Assembly: GCA_001931875.2 (NCBI GenBank)
Contig: MSJH02000818.1
Coordinates: 1-64,000, forward strand
Direction of reading: 5' to 3'
Length of the DNA: 64,000 nucleotides
Source: Byssochlamys sp. IMV 00236
Lineage: Eukaryota > Ascomycota > Eurotiomycetes > Eurotiales > Thermoascaceae
The notes under the pieces: generated by a model
What the model saw: only the letters and a program-made list of their open reading frames with translations
Database searches by the model: none
Told to the model about the DNA's origin: nothing
Shown here: piece by piece, positions 9,859 through 21,500 of the stretch
Position numbering within the stretch: the first letter of the stretch is position 1
How the letters are laid out: every line of letters starts with the position of its first letter
Position numbers and translations under genes: made by a program

Positions 9859-10519
9859 CGGATTTGTCTATGCGACGCACCGCGCGGGGGGACGGCAGTG
9901 GTCACCGGCGAAGCTCGAAGCTCCTTTAGGAACTTATCGTAGAAAGAGAGCGGCCAGTGATATATGGGATCACCGCCCAAAAGAGTGTAATTTGAAGAAA
10001 AGCACTGCTTTTCCGTGGCCATGTACAGTAGTACTTGGAAAGCTGACCGTGGCGGGGAGCTGTGCCCGTGCGGCGGAACATCATCGCATCTTCAGACGCG
10101 GTGGATTTGCTAAGTACACTAAGTCAGTAAGCGGGTCCACAAGACTCTCTCCACATGATGAATCGCCGGGATTTATCCTCCGCAAAAAAGCACTTTCTGC
10201 ATGGATGGATTGTTTTCCTGAAGCATGTATTGATACAGCCATCGGGTTCCGTTTATACAGTGTCATCGCGGGGCGGATCTCGAGATATAGAGGGACTGGA
10301 TTATGTTTCCAATCCGGACATACTTATACTTACGGCGTCCCAAAATATATAACTACGTGGTTTCCATGGTTCAGCTCCGTCGACCTCGCGGTATAGCCGC
10401 CAACGATCCATGGATTTTTCAACCAGACAGTATGGCTTCTGTACTTCTGCACCTGACGGCCGAGGTGAACCAGTTTTGTCGTCTTCTCTCTGTAACTGGG
10501 AGTATCATCGGAAAACCAA
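9859..10519. other. Intergenic upstream of the RING gene, no gene seen
   Basis: Contains the promoter side of the RING/SH3 gene. Overlapping frames on both strands (9992-10396 plus, 10330-10623 minus) lack recognisable motifs. Confidence 0.5.
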
Positions 10520-10908
10520 GTGATTACCACCAACATTCCAAAACTCATTCTCAGCATGACAGATTCTTCCGGTGGCGTTCCTTTCGAAATACAAAATTTG
10601 CGAGTCGGGAATCGATACATCAAGTTAGCATTCAGATGGGTACTTGAGCATGACTTCTTCTATGTGATAAAATCTGGACACGGAGTGCGACCTGCTGAGG
10701 CTGAAGCTATGAGACTTGTATCCAAGCACACCTCCGTTCCTGTAGGGTCACAGGCATTCTCGACTGGGAATATGCGGGATGGTATCCGGATTATTGGGAG
10801 TATGCACAGATTCTGAGGCCTGCTTTCTGGGGTGATTGGCCAATATGGATGGATCGGACTGCATGGGATCTTAGTGGGATTAACGCTGCCAGGAAGATTC
10901 TGTTTTAA
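10520..10908 (+). pseudogene. APH-type phosphotransferase pseudogene with internal deletion
   Basis: Two pieces of a fungal aminoglycoside-phosphotransferase/choline-kinase-like protein are joined out of frame. The 5' piece (to about 10745) carries VIKSGHGVRPAEAEAMRLV and KHTSVPV, the N-lobe segment of the family. The 3' piece (about 10747-10908, a different frame) carries VTGILDWEYAGWYPDYWEY, then LRPAFWGDWPIWMD and a stop. In intact members some 130-150 residues lie between these points, including the catalytic H-x-D loop. They are missing here, so the gene cannot make an active enzyme. Confidence 0.8.
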
Positions 10909-11133
10909 CATCGTCATTGCCACCAAGTGCTATCTGTAAATGTAACCAGTTATCTCCATTGAAACCTCTGAAGCAGGAAAGAGTAGTTGTAGGACTCTTC
11001 AGGATGAATTGCTAAAGTTGTATGTGACATTGAACCGTAAAAAGCTATTAACACCATAGGTATTATGCTACGAAAGCACACTTCAGATCCTCGATAGCAG
11101 TTCCCGAACCCGACGAATGGCTAATCCCTTATT
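10909..11133. other. Intergenic, no gene seen
   Basis: Short spacer between the APH pseudogene and the 3' end of the BTB gene; nothing recognisable. Confidence 0.5.
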
Positions 11134-12096
11134 CTATCTCACCAGTTTTGCAACGAGATCAGACCCCATCTCTGCATTAGAGTCCAGAATCTCCGTGAAT
11201 CTCTCGTTATCACCCAGTGTCCGTGCCTCGCAGGCAATGTAGTGAATAACCAAATCCCGGAGAGGAGATTTCCCACCGGGTTCGTATCGCCCAGTGTTGG
11301 CGTAAGTGAAATCAAGTAAGTCAAGGACAAGAGATGCACTCTCACGGTTCAGGGAGAAACGGCGGAGATCACGATGGAGTGATTTCAGACACTGTTGGCG
11401 TAATTGTTCAACGAGATATTTCGTCGCAAAGACGTATACTTTGGCGTGAAAGACAATGTCTGGATCGAGGGAGAATAATGCAGAGTTGACTTCGAAGCAT
11501 CCGTAACCGGAAATGTCTCCAGAGCCTCTCATAAGGGTAGACGACATTATTAACCTGCATAGGTTCAGGTTCAGGTTCCGCGTCCGCTTTAGCCTCATCC
11601 CGATTCATCCGTTTTTTATTCCTCTTGCTCTTCTTCGTTGTGGATGGCCATGCATCCCAAGCGTCTTCTTCCGGCTGAGGAGGTGGGGCAAAGTCCAGTG
11701 GAGGCTCCATGGTGGGTTCAATATAATCATGATTGAATGATTCTTGATTATTACTCGGTTCCGGTTCCGGTTCATCTTCAGAAATGTCACTAGGTTTTCT
11801 GTCTGGAGTCACGTAGGCGCCGGTATAGGCGTATTCACAGAATGCGATGAACGTCTCTGTTTCCACATCATCGAGAGTTGCCACCCTGGAGATAGACTCT
11901 TTCATAAGGCCATTGTTGATGAGAGTATACAAAGGCTCTGAGAGGTTATGTACAATAGCCGCATGTATTGTCAAGGGAGTTTGTTCTTGGCCGACGAGGA
12001 AAGTAAAGTGAGATGACCGAAGAATCCTACATTGAGGGTCAGTGGAGTAAAGCCATCATCGGAATTCGAGATTACTGACTTTTTGTAATCAGCCAT
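11134..12096 (-). pseudogene. BTB/POZ domain gene with apparent frameshift
   Basis: ATG at 12096; exon 1 is 12080-12096, then a 53-nt intron (12027-12079; GTCAGT donor, CACTGAC branch, GTAG acceptor) gives MADYKKILRSSHFTFLVG, the start of a fungal BTB domain. The frame runs through CEYAYTGAYV and an acidic/Lys-rich insert to YPYERLWRHFR. The second half, with DIVFHAKVYVFATKYLVEQL and QQCLKSLHRDL, continues in the +1 frame and ends at 11134. A clean short GT-AG intron that would fix the frame is not available near 11500-11550. A 229-nt intron (11526-11754) would restore it but would remove sequence that looks coding. So it is either a one-base indel (real or sequencing) or an unusual intron. 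BTB proteins are adaptors, some for Cul3 ligases. Confidence 0.7.
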
Positions 12097-13415
12097 GTTT
12101 GACTGTCGTATTACTAGTTGAGTAATGATGCTTGTTGATGGACGAGCCAGATGCTTTAATGGCGAGCAGTGGTTGATGAGGGGTAGCCTGCAGGGATGAC
12201 CTGGCAGCGCTCTGAGCTATCGACAAGATATGGCCCTAATCTCTACACACAGTTGCTGAAAACCACCTGTAATTCGGGCCTGTACATAAAGTTGTCGCAA
12301 TTAATTTAGATGGAAGGATGATCCGCAATGAATGTCAGATTTTGTGAAATCGTCTCCGGGCACAGAAGCAACGTACGACTTGAACCTCCTAGCTAGTAGC
12401 TAAGTTGTCTGCTTGCTTATAGATCCAGGGCGAGGTCGATCCCATACTTATCTCCTATTGCATACAAAGAATCTAGGTCCTAGTGATCTAGTAGGTTCTA
12501 TCCTATAATTAGGATCTCAAAGAACCCGCTGCAAACGGATGATATGACAGACCACCTCACACGCCTTTGTGCACCCACAGATTTGAACTCGGAAAACAAC
12601 AGCAGGGGACCGTAGCAATGATCTGTCTATTAGCCAAATATGAGACCAGGACAGTCCTGCATATGGCTCCAGACAAACGAACTGTCTATCGAGTCTTCAT
12701 CCTGCACCTCCATTGACTGAGGAAGACACGTCAGAATACTGTAGAAGTGGCCTGGCCTAATGTTGAACATCTGTTTGAAGCAAGATCGTCCGCGCGGCAT
12801 TTTATATCGAGTTAAAAATGACAACAAAGTCAGTCAAAAAGTTCCCTAAAACAGTTAAATTGAGATAAAGTTTACCTAGTTCATCGCGGCTGATTTGGGT
12901 TCTGCTGTCCTATATTTAAAACTACATTGAACCTCTTCTCTACAGTTATCGAACTAACCAGCTTTAACCCATTACCTTTACTATATCGAACGGAAAAGCT
13001 ACAGAACTAGTATGGAGTTCTCTTCAGTCTCATATTCATTGGAATACTGAACTGTGGGCATTTTTGATCATACCTACGTGAGTAGCCCAATAATTACCTC
13101 TGAATCCAGCTTATTCCATACTGTCACTTCTACTTCTACTCTAGAATCGCCTCAGCGACTAGGATATCGCATCTACACTATGTGACCATTTGGAGGTCAA
13201 TGTTGATACAAGTCTACAGTTCTAAAATATACTTTTGAAACTGTCCCATTTGGGAGCTCCAGGCTCCAATATCATTCCATTAAATACAAACTAGACGCCA
13301 AACCACCCCCATCTCCGGCCCGCGGAGACGACACCAACACCCTAAAACAAACGTTTTTTTTTCTTTTTTCTCTTTTATTTGACAGGTCACTCCATGGGAG
13401 GGCCCGAGGAAGAGA
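12097..13415. other. Intergenic, repeat remnant, no gene seen
   Basis: Includes copy B of the dispersed repeat (12487-12559). Otherwise AT-rich with only short frames (for example 12630-12827 minus) lacking motifs. 13260-13400 is probably the 3' untranslated region of the next gene. Confidence 0.5.
12487..12559. repeat. Diverged dispersed repeat, copy B (copy A at 1-74)
   Basis: Same-orientation match to the first ~74 bases of the window, sharing TCTAGTAG, CAAAGAA, AAACGGAT and GACAGA.CACCT blocks. The flanks of the two copies do not align clearly. Confidence 0.45.
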
Positions 13416-15059
13416 TCAGTTCCGGGGCCCAGCAACTTCGTGCTTGTGCACCCGGATACTGATCTCCTCCGTCTTCGGGCCCTCCCCAAGTGGCAGCTGC
13501 CACTTCTCCGCAAAGGGCCTCTCCTCCACCTCCAGCTCGTCGAGCCGCTTCATCACCCACCCCTCGTGGTCCCCGCCGATCATGGTCCCGGCCCGGAGAT
13601 TCCTGGTCTGAATCTCCTCCGTTGTCATTTGGCCGAGACGCCACACGTCCATGGCATGGCGGTTTGCCTGCCCGAGGGTCGTGTAGACCTGCTCATGGAC
13701 GTGGGTCTTGACCACCGCGGATTCGAGGTTTCTCGTCTCCACGATGGTCAAGTACACGAATCGGGGGAGCCAATTGGGGGTGGGTTGAACGCGGTCTTGG
13801 GGCGCGACCCCTTCGCGCAGCTCCTTTTCAATGAAGACCGCCACTGCCCCGTATCCCTGCGAGTCGACCACTTGCTGGTAGATGCCCTCTGGGCCGAAGG
13901 AGCTTCTCAGCTCGAACTGGTCACCTCCAGTCTCTTTCTGGAGGCGTTGGATCCGGTTGAGCATGTGGGCGGTTGCCCGTTTCTTGTCGACGTATGTTCC
14001 GAGGATGGTCCGGCCCGGAATTCCCTGGGCACGGCCGTCAACCTGGACGACAACGTACACCCAGTACGTGTCTTCAGTTCCGGTCTTTGCATCAAGCTTC
14101 GGCTGTGGTTCAGTGTGGCTCGCGAGGGATTCGACGGTGTCGATGACGGCGTTGTCAGAGTGGCTGGTCGTGCTGGAGTGGATGTTGGAGTGGATGTCGG
14201 AATGATCGCTATCAACTTCGCGAATGGTTGCTAATGTTTCAATGGGAAGTCCTTTGCCGCCTGTGGTTGCACGGTTGATCAGAGTCTCGTCGGAATGGTC
14301 ATCGGAATCGTCCTCTAGAGCACTTTCTGAGATGGCAGGAGTGGCTGAACGACCTCTTCTCAGCGGAGCACGCTTCGCAGGTGCCTGCGGAGGTACTGAT
14401 TTTCCTCCGGTAGTTGGATGAACTTGTTCGGTATCGTCCGCAAGATCATCATCGAAATCCTCTGCGTCTTTCTCTGAGACTGCTGGTGTGACAGCCCTGC
14501 GTCCTTTTTTCGGCTGAACACGAGGTTTCTTTGCCTTTGGGGCGCTCTTGCTGGTGGTCTTTGGTGGTGCTGCTGCCTTGCGTTTCTTGCCGACAGTCTG
14601 TGGAGCATGGAGTTCGGAGTATGAAGGAACAGGAACTGAAGAAGGTTCACTCGCTGGCTGGCTAGTAGCACGAGTGGAACGACGCAAGCCGGTGGATGAG
14701 GTCGGTTGAGACTGGACAGGAGTTTGCTGACGTGCGGATCTGCGAGGCGGAACTGACGAAGCAGCTTTCTTCTGTGGCTTTTGCGATGCTGATGAGGTCT
14801 GTGCCTCCTTCGGCGGTTTTTTGTGGACGTATTCAGAAAAGAAGTCATCGTGCTCCTCTTCTTCGGCAGCAGTTGAAGCCGCAGGATTCTGGTTTCCTCC
14901 AGTTGATTTACCAGTGGCAGTCGGATCCAGTGATTCCGCGCGAGCAGAAGCAGGATATGAAGTCTGAGTGTCTTCTTGACCGCTAGACTCTTCCTCTGAA
15001 AACAAGCCATGAGTTTCCGCGGGAGGGCGGAAGAGAGTGTTGTCACGTTTCGCAGGCAT
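13416..15059 (-). CDS. Conserved-looking protein of unknown function, basic disordered N-terminal half
   Basis: The open frame extends further 5', but the ATG at 15059 (MPAKRDNTLFRPPAE) is the likely start: upstream codons are Phe/Leu-rich and derive from a CT-rich leader. The product is 547 residues. Residues 1 to about 320 are low-complexity, with acidic and Lys/Pro patches (KKRKAAAPPK, KAKKPRVQPKKGRR) that look like nuclear localisation or AT-hook-like basic segments. The C-terminal ~230 residues appear globular (DTYWVYVVVQVDG, GRTILGTYVDKKRA, WLPRFVYLTIVETRN, AGTMIGGDHEGW). I do not recognise the family. A nuclear role is a guess from composition only. Confidence 0.75.
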   Translation of the reverse strand: MPAKRDNTLFRPPAETHGLFSEEESSGQEDTQTSYPASARAESLDPTATGKSTGGNQNPAASTAAEEEEHDDFFSEYVHKKPPKEAQTSSASQKPQKKAASSVPPRRSARQQTPVQSQPTSSTGLRRSTRATSQPASEPSSVPVPSYSELHAPQTVGKKRKAAAPPKTTSKSAPKAKKPRVQPKKGRRAVTPAVSEKDAEDFDDDLADDTEQVHPTTGGKSVPPQAPAKRAPLRRGRSATPAISESALEDDSDDHSDETLINRATTGGKGLPIETLATIREVDSDHSDIHSNIHSSTTSHSDNAVIDTVESLASHTEPQPKLDAKTGTEDTYWVYVVVQVDGRAQGIPGRTILGTYVDKKRATAHMLNRIQRLQKETGGDQFELRSSFGPEGIYQQVVDSQGYGAVAVFIEKELREGVAPQDRVQPTPNWLPRFVYLTIVETRNLESAVVKTHVHEQVYTTLGQANRHAMDVWRLGQMTTEEIQTRNLRAGTMIGGDHEGWVMKRLDELEVEERPFAEKWQLPLGEGPKTEEISIRVHKHEVAGPRN

Positions 15060-15540
15060 CTTGACGAGTCGAAGAGTGAGTATTCTGAGGTGTTGAAGTG
15101 TTGGACAGAGGTTACAGAAGGAGTTGAATGCAGAATCGAGAAGGTATCTCAAGCAGAGTTCCAAGGAGGTTCGGTCAAGAAGAATGGTGAAGTTGTGTTT
15201 GCAAGAGAGAGATCTGCGGGATGGAGGCGACTGGCGTCTGTAACGTTTCCAGGCCAGCTGGAAGAAGTTGCAGAAGATTTTGAAGATGATGATGTGGCAG
15301 AGAAAGGTTTTGAAGAGGAAGGTTACGAAGATGGTTATGAAGAGCAAGATCTCCAAGACAATGTTTGCCAGCAGGAACTAGACGGACGTTGCCGCAAGCC
15401 TTCACAACAAGCTTCAGTCCAGCTGAAGCCCAAATAAGGAGATGTTACTGCTGAAGGATGAAGTTTGGAGACAGAGAAGAGATATGAAGAAGTTGCAGTC
15501 CAAAGAGAAGAAGTGAGGGTGCAAGAGGTCTTTTATACCC
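15060..15540 (-). promoter_or_regulatory. Probable 5' leader/promoter flank, CT-rich on the minus strand
   Basis: Directly upstream of the 547-residue gene. The minus strand is rich in CTTC/CTTCAAAA-type pyrimidine runs (15200-15370), which is common in 5' leaders of filamentous fungal genes. The GA-rich plus-strand frame here (15009-15437) is best explained as its mirror, not as a gene. Confidence 0.45.
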
Positions 15541-18500
15541 TCTGTTTAAGATGCTAGACCTGCTCATAGAGCTGGCATTGTATGAATAGCCATGAATAGA
15601 CCTAGTTTCTATTCAGTAATGCAAGTAGAACAGGATAATGTCTTAGCTGAGATAATTATGCAGTAGAGCAGGGTGAGTTTGTGCGCCAGCCCCCTATATT
15701 CAGATGTGTTCCTTATGGGTCCGCCCAGTAACCAACACAATAGACATATTGAGCGGAGAGAGCCCCTATCTATTGATGAGAATCTATGAAACACAATTGG
15801 CAATTTCTCCATTGACCAAGCAATAAATAGGACTCTCAATTGTCCAGGGAATACAGTATTGCAGAGGGTCCATTCTATAATTTGATATATACACAGCCTT
15901 CCATATCATCGACTCGCCAGAGCGTAGCACAATCTATAAGACTGCAGACTGCACAGATACGACAAGAGCAGGGCCTCAATTGAAGTAACCTCCTAACCTG
16001 AATATACCGATATGGAAACTTGAATTCCGCATATGCCATCAGAAGCAAGTACCTAGATCGCAGTCCTATATCAACTCCTGGCGTGTGCTCTGCTTGCTAT
16101 ATATCCAATCTAGACCGTAAGGAATGTCTATCGTGCCTATATCCCAAGAGCATATTGAGTTGGAATTTGAAGACACGGACATTATAAGATAGCATGGAAC
16201 GCTTCCTTGTATAAGCCTCAGAATGCATATGCCCTATCCACACAGACACGAAAGCACTGATTCTCCCAAGCAATCATCCTAGAAGAACCAAAGACGCCCA
16301 TAAGTGTATCTCCTTATAGAAATACATTTGATCATCATGACCTCCTTACAGCTCACGTGTAAAGCTCTCATCCTTCTTAACTCTCAGACTATATCTCAAT
16401 AATAACCAAAAATTGCGCAATGTATGAACCGGAGGAAAGGCCGCTTCTAGCTCTGGATGAAAAGCATTCTCTCCTCCTCAAAAGCTGAAGTAGTACATGT
16501 ACTCACTGCTATAAATAAACCCCTAACTATAAGAAACTAGCTCAGCTCTCGAGCAGAACCTCCAGCCACGATAAATGCCCAGGAAGAATTGCATAAGAAG
16601 ATAAAAATGCATATACTGGAATGCCATAACCAAACACTTTTGCACATGTAAGGATAGAAATGGCAACGTGGTTATTAGAGTCTGGAATTATATCTTATAG
16701 AGTTGTTTCGACCTCTCTTGTTTGCAGAATAGAAACTAGTAGCTACACGCTTATACATTTTATATAGAGTAGTAGTCCTAGTAATAGTATTCTTTACCTT
16801 ATATAGCGCTGCTACTTAGTCTACTAAGCGTGCTATGTAAAAGCACTAAAACGTCTTAAATAATAAGAAGAGAATAAGCACTGGAAGAAAAGAAACTAAT
16901 GACAACTGAACTAAGGAGAAGATAGAATTACAAAAAGAAAAAGGAAAGTTATTACACTCTAAGACAAGACAGAAGAGAATAATACACAATAAAGAAGTTA
17001 GACAATAGTGCAAATATAAAGCAATTCCTTTCTAGATGAATAATCAGTATAGATAAAACAATAACTATACTCTATAATTATCCTATATTACTATCAGTAT
17101 TTACAGTATGTTATAAAATTATACTAAACTCGCGATATATCAATATTCGATAGAAGCTAGCTTCTCAGTTAAAAAAGATAAGTACTCGTCTCTAGGTAAC
17201 CTATCTCTACAGAATAAAACCCACAAAGCTATATAAGAATCAGGTAATAAAATTACTCCTATTTCTATTGTCTACACCTATATAAATCCCAACTAACTAC
17301 AACTCCTAACTATAAATATAGAAACTAAAGAAAAAACCGCAAGTTGTAATAAGTAGCAATAATATCCATCACCATCGGGGAACCCATTAAAACTCGCTCG
17401 CTTATCCGTTTGCCTCCTCTTCCGCGCCCGACGAGGTTCCGACCATCGTACGATTCTCGCGTGATTGTGAATGAATGAATGAAGGATGGACGCTTGCCTT
17501 CGTCTTGGCTTTTCCATAGAGACGAAATAGAAAATGGAAGAGGTAACTTGTTTTTGAGACGTGGTTTTGGGATTTCGTATTAGATTGATAACTAGTTATC
17601 TATCGATCAATTTACATATATCTGCACCGCCCGTATAAAAATCCAGATCTAAAAATCCCCCCTTCCTATCTCGGTCTCTTCAAATAGATTCAATCTCTGC
17701 CATAGAAAGAAAAAAGTAAAAGCCAAGACCTTTCAAGCCCTAGAACCCGGGACGAGATGAGATGAGAATCGAATCGCACCATGCATCCATACCTATTATC
17801 ATACGAGGAAACCCTCGCACATGACTCGTGTCAATTTAATCCTTGGTTGAAGTTCCCAATCACGAATGCAATCGATATAGTCTAATCCAATTCTATTCTA
17901 CAAGTACCGATTAATATGATAGGCCGACGTTTCCCGCGAAAGAGCGGTGACGAGAAAATCCTGGTAATGTTTCTGATCAGATGATTTATCGGAACCAGCC
18001 AAGTAAGTCTCTGCCTCTGCCTCTCTACCTCGCTGTAAATGATACAATAGGTCTAACTTGAAAGTCGAGGTTGAGTTTCAATTCAGCCTAGGTCTAACTG
18101 AGCATTGTTGAGAGTCTAGAAATATAATATACCATACCGTAGACAAGGGATAAAAAGAGAAGAAGAGAGAAGAGAAGTAGGAAGGGGAGGGAAATAGATG
18201 GATGGATCGCAGGATAGATAGGTAGTTACCTATCGGGTCGGGCGGAAGTAAAAAAAAAAAAAAAATTACGATAAACACGACGGGAAGAATGGTGATAACT
18301 CTAATCACTGTTTACGGGTTTAGATTCGAGAAGGAAGAGAAGAAAAACTGGGCACGGGTGGTATATGATCTGCACTGGAATTTTCTGCAGGTTGGTGGTT
18401 TTACATCTTTTTGTTTTCTTTTTCTTTTTCTTTCTGCTATGAACTCCGTCTTTGGGAGTGGGTTTTTACAACTGAAGTATTATATACCGCGAATAAATAA

Positions 18501-21500
18501 ATAAAAAAAAAAAGAAAATAAAAAAAGTGGGCAGTAGTATTGCGACATTGACCAAAAAACTCTTTTTTTCACAAATTTCTACAGTCAAAATCGACAAGAA
18601 ATCTGTGCAACCGAACAACTCAGCAAGTGGCAATGTATATCGAAAAAGACGGAGAGAACGAATTTGTTCTCAACCCTCACCGGCATCAATTACCGAGTTC
18701 AGTGGAATGGACAAGGGTCTTCATCAGATAGCAAGGAATGGTGCAAGAGACGACGAATCAGAGATGACTTCCGGTCGCACGAGTTGTACAGCGGCCGTTG
18801 TACGGCGTATAGCAGACAACCAGACAGTAAGATAGATGCATCCATCCATGCATGTGTACAGTATTTTTTTTCTTCTTCTCGGCACAAGGTCAGGTCAAGA
18901 CCTCTCGAGTCAGCCCGTCGGTCAAGTAGGCAAGGTTATGCGGGCCGATAACGGAAGTAGGGCAATTTTGTGTTCTTCGACCGGTACTGTACATGTTAAA
19001 CTGGCCCGTAGGTAGACATTTGGGGGCCGATTGGAGAATAAGCATTGTCATTGTCAAGGGAGGGGAGCCTTTCAACTGTACTGTATGTACTGTGCGGTGT
19101 TTAGTTGCAGCAGATGCGCACGCACACATGGTGCAAGAAGGTCATCCATCGCGACGAATCTGACAGGATCGACAAGATGTCCAGGCCTAGACCGTTGGTT
19201 TGGAGATTCCCCTCAGCGCGACGAGGTCCGAGAGATATTATCGAATTACTAAGGAGACCGAGTCGTGATGGACTGCAATATAGCCCGCAATTATAGGCAT
19301 GTGCAGTGTATAGTTACGGTTATCGCGACTAGCAGCCTGTGCAAATGGCATACAGCAGCACATCACTTGATGGCGTGATGAAAGTAAGTGGCAGGTTAAG
19401 CGTGCATACTCTAGGCACTCGTTTTGCACATGGCAAACCCCGGACCATTATCAGACCGCGAAGGTATCCCGACCCTCTGTTGCAAAAGGTGGAGGATCAT
19501 GCTCTGATAAACATTCCTCAGTGGCTGACGATGTAGATAGACTGCTTAGCATCCAGTCCGGCGAGGACCGTGCATCTCCCCATCACGAACGGTCTGCTCG
19601 GACAATTTCTGAGCCATGAGTTGGCAGGGCGACGATAAGATCGACTGCACCCCGCAAGCAATGCGCGAGAAACAGCACGCAGAAAGCGAACAGAAAGTAG
19701 AGCAGATATGGAGAACCCCGCCATCTACCCCGCCGTCAAGATCGAAATATGGGAAACAGAGACGAGGGAGATCAGGCTGCAACCAGGTATCCAACCGTCA
19801 CGCGAAAAGCTGCATCGAGAGCGACAGTGCGTATCTCTGAAATGTCCGACCGCATTCCACATCAGGGATAACCGCCTTCGAGAGCGAGACTGCCCCTCTT
19901 TCAATGTTCACCAGATGCAGGTTTCATGACGTACTCACTACTGAGGATACCAGTGAAGAATTGCCAGTGCAAGTCGAATACTCAAACCGACCTCATTGTG
20001 TCAACTGTCAAGGCGGAAACGGCGTTGAATCTTTCTTCAACAAGGATCTTCCATTCTCGACTACTCATTCGTCTGTCGTTGTAGCACGACTAGCATAGTC
20101 TATGTCAGATGTCATTGACCACAGTGATATCTCCGTAGCAGGTGAGGTAAACTACTTAGTTAGCTCGCGTGATTCTCTCGGATATCCCATCTCACAGACA
20201 CTGGGGAAGATAGTGTACTTCCCATCCCCAGATGAATTCACGAAATCGATCCATCCCGCAATAAATGAAAAAATCTCTCCGCTTTTCGAACGTCTCTCAT
20301 GCAGGGCCACCACCAACCCACCAGACAAGGAGCACACTGGTCCGCAGGGGGGAATGCATGAAGGTCTCCCGAGAATTCCTCGAGTATGATAACCATGTCC
20401 ATGACATGGGGTCAGGCCAGAAAACAAGGCAGCAGAAACGCCGTCTGCCTTGGTTTTGGCGACCGTGCCGTAGGGTCTGTGTGGTCGATCCGATCGCTAT
20501 TTAAGGACGATGGCCGGGGCTGGACCGCGACACGGCCGCTTCGTGCTGCCGTCGCGCTCTGTGCGCCAAGACGCCGGTGCGGCGCGCGTTTCCCCCCTCA
20601 GTTGCTGGAGAGCCAATTGTGCCGTCGATAGAGCAGATGTTTACTTCTGCTGCTGCTAGCTACGAGTTGCTCGTACACAAGTGCAACCTGCAGTAAGCTT
20701 AAGCCTGAACCTTCTCCGTAGGGATGCGTCGTTAGACCAATGATCCTTTTGAGTGTCGAGGAGAACAAAGGGCGTGAGGAAGATAAGATACTGTACAGTA
20801 CATTGTTAGCCTTGCGTATATTCAATTGTCATAACTGTCAGTTACACAGTGAGTCTGCAGATATCTGCAGCAGTACATCTAGATTAAAAAGATCCCGAAA
20901 GTAGATATAGAACTCCCATCGAAGCATAAAGCAAGGTGGTGATAGTTAATTGAACAACTGCTTAGTTAGAGCTCACGGCGCTAAGCTGAGACAGCCCCAT
21001 GGGCGCCATCTGCCTACTAAGACTTCGCCCCCGCCGCTATGACAACGGTGGGCCCTCAACTATACATAATTGTCGTATGCATCCCCGATTTCGCTAAAGT
21101 AGTTCAAAGTTTCAAAGACAGACATATGATATTGTAGAGTAGAGCAAAACGGCGACAAAGTAGCACTCTCCTGGTTTGATATTTGAGCGACAAATGGTGA
21201 CGTCCGCGGGTCTTTCGGTTATGATGACTTGACGAGAATGAGGCCGTGGCCGGACTCGGGCGCGAAGACGAACTTCAAAGCCGCTGACTTGTAAATAATG
21301 TAAAATAATGCTATCCCTGAATATCTGAATGCAAACCGTCGAACGTTAAGGATGATAGACGGCGATAATAAGGACTAATCTGTGACTGTCTTATGTTCTC
21401 GTGTATTCAGATCACTTACCTATCGGAGCAGGAAGATTCAAACGGTGCGTCCGAAACAATTCCTCATGTCTCCGTGCTTTGTACCGAAGTACTAGCCGTT

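Noticed and set aside
13440..14234. 264-codon plus-strand open frame
   Set aside because: It is antisense to the conserved-looking C-terminal part of the minus-strand gene 13416-15059 and shows no motif.
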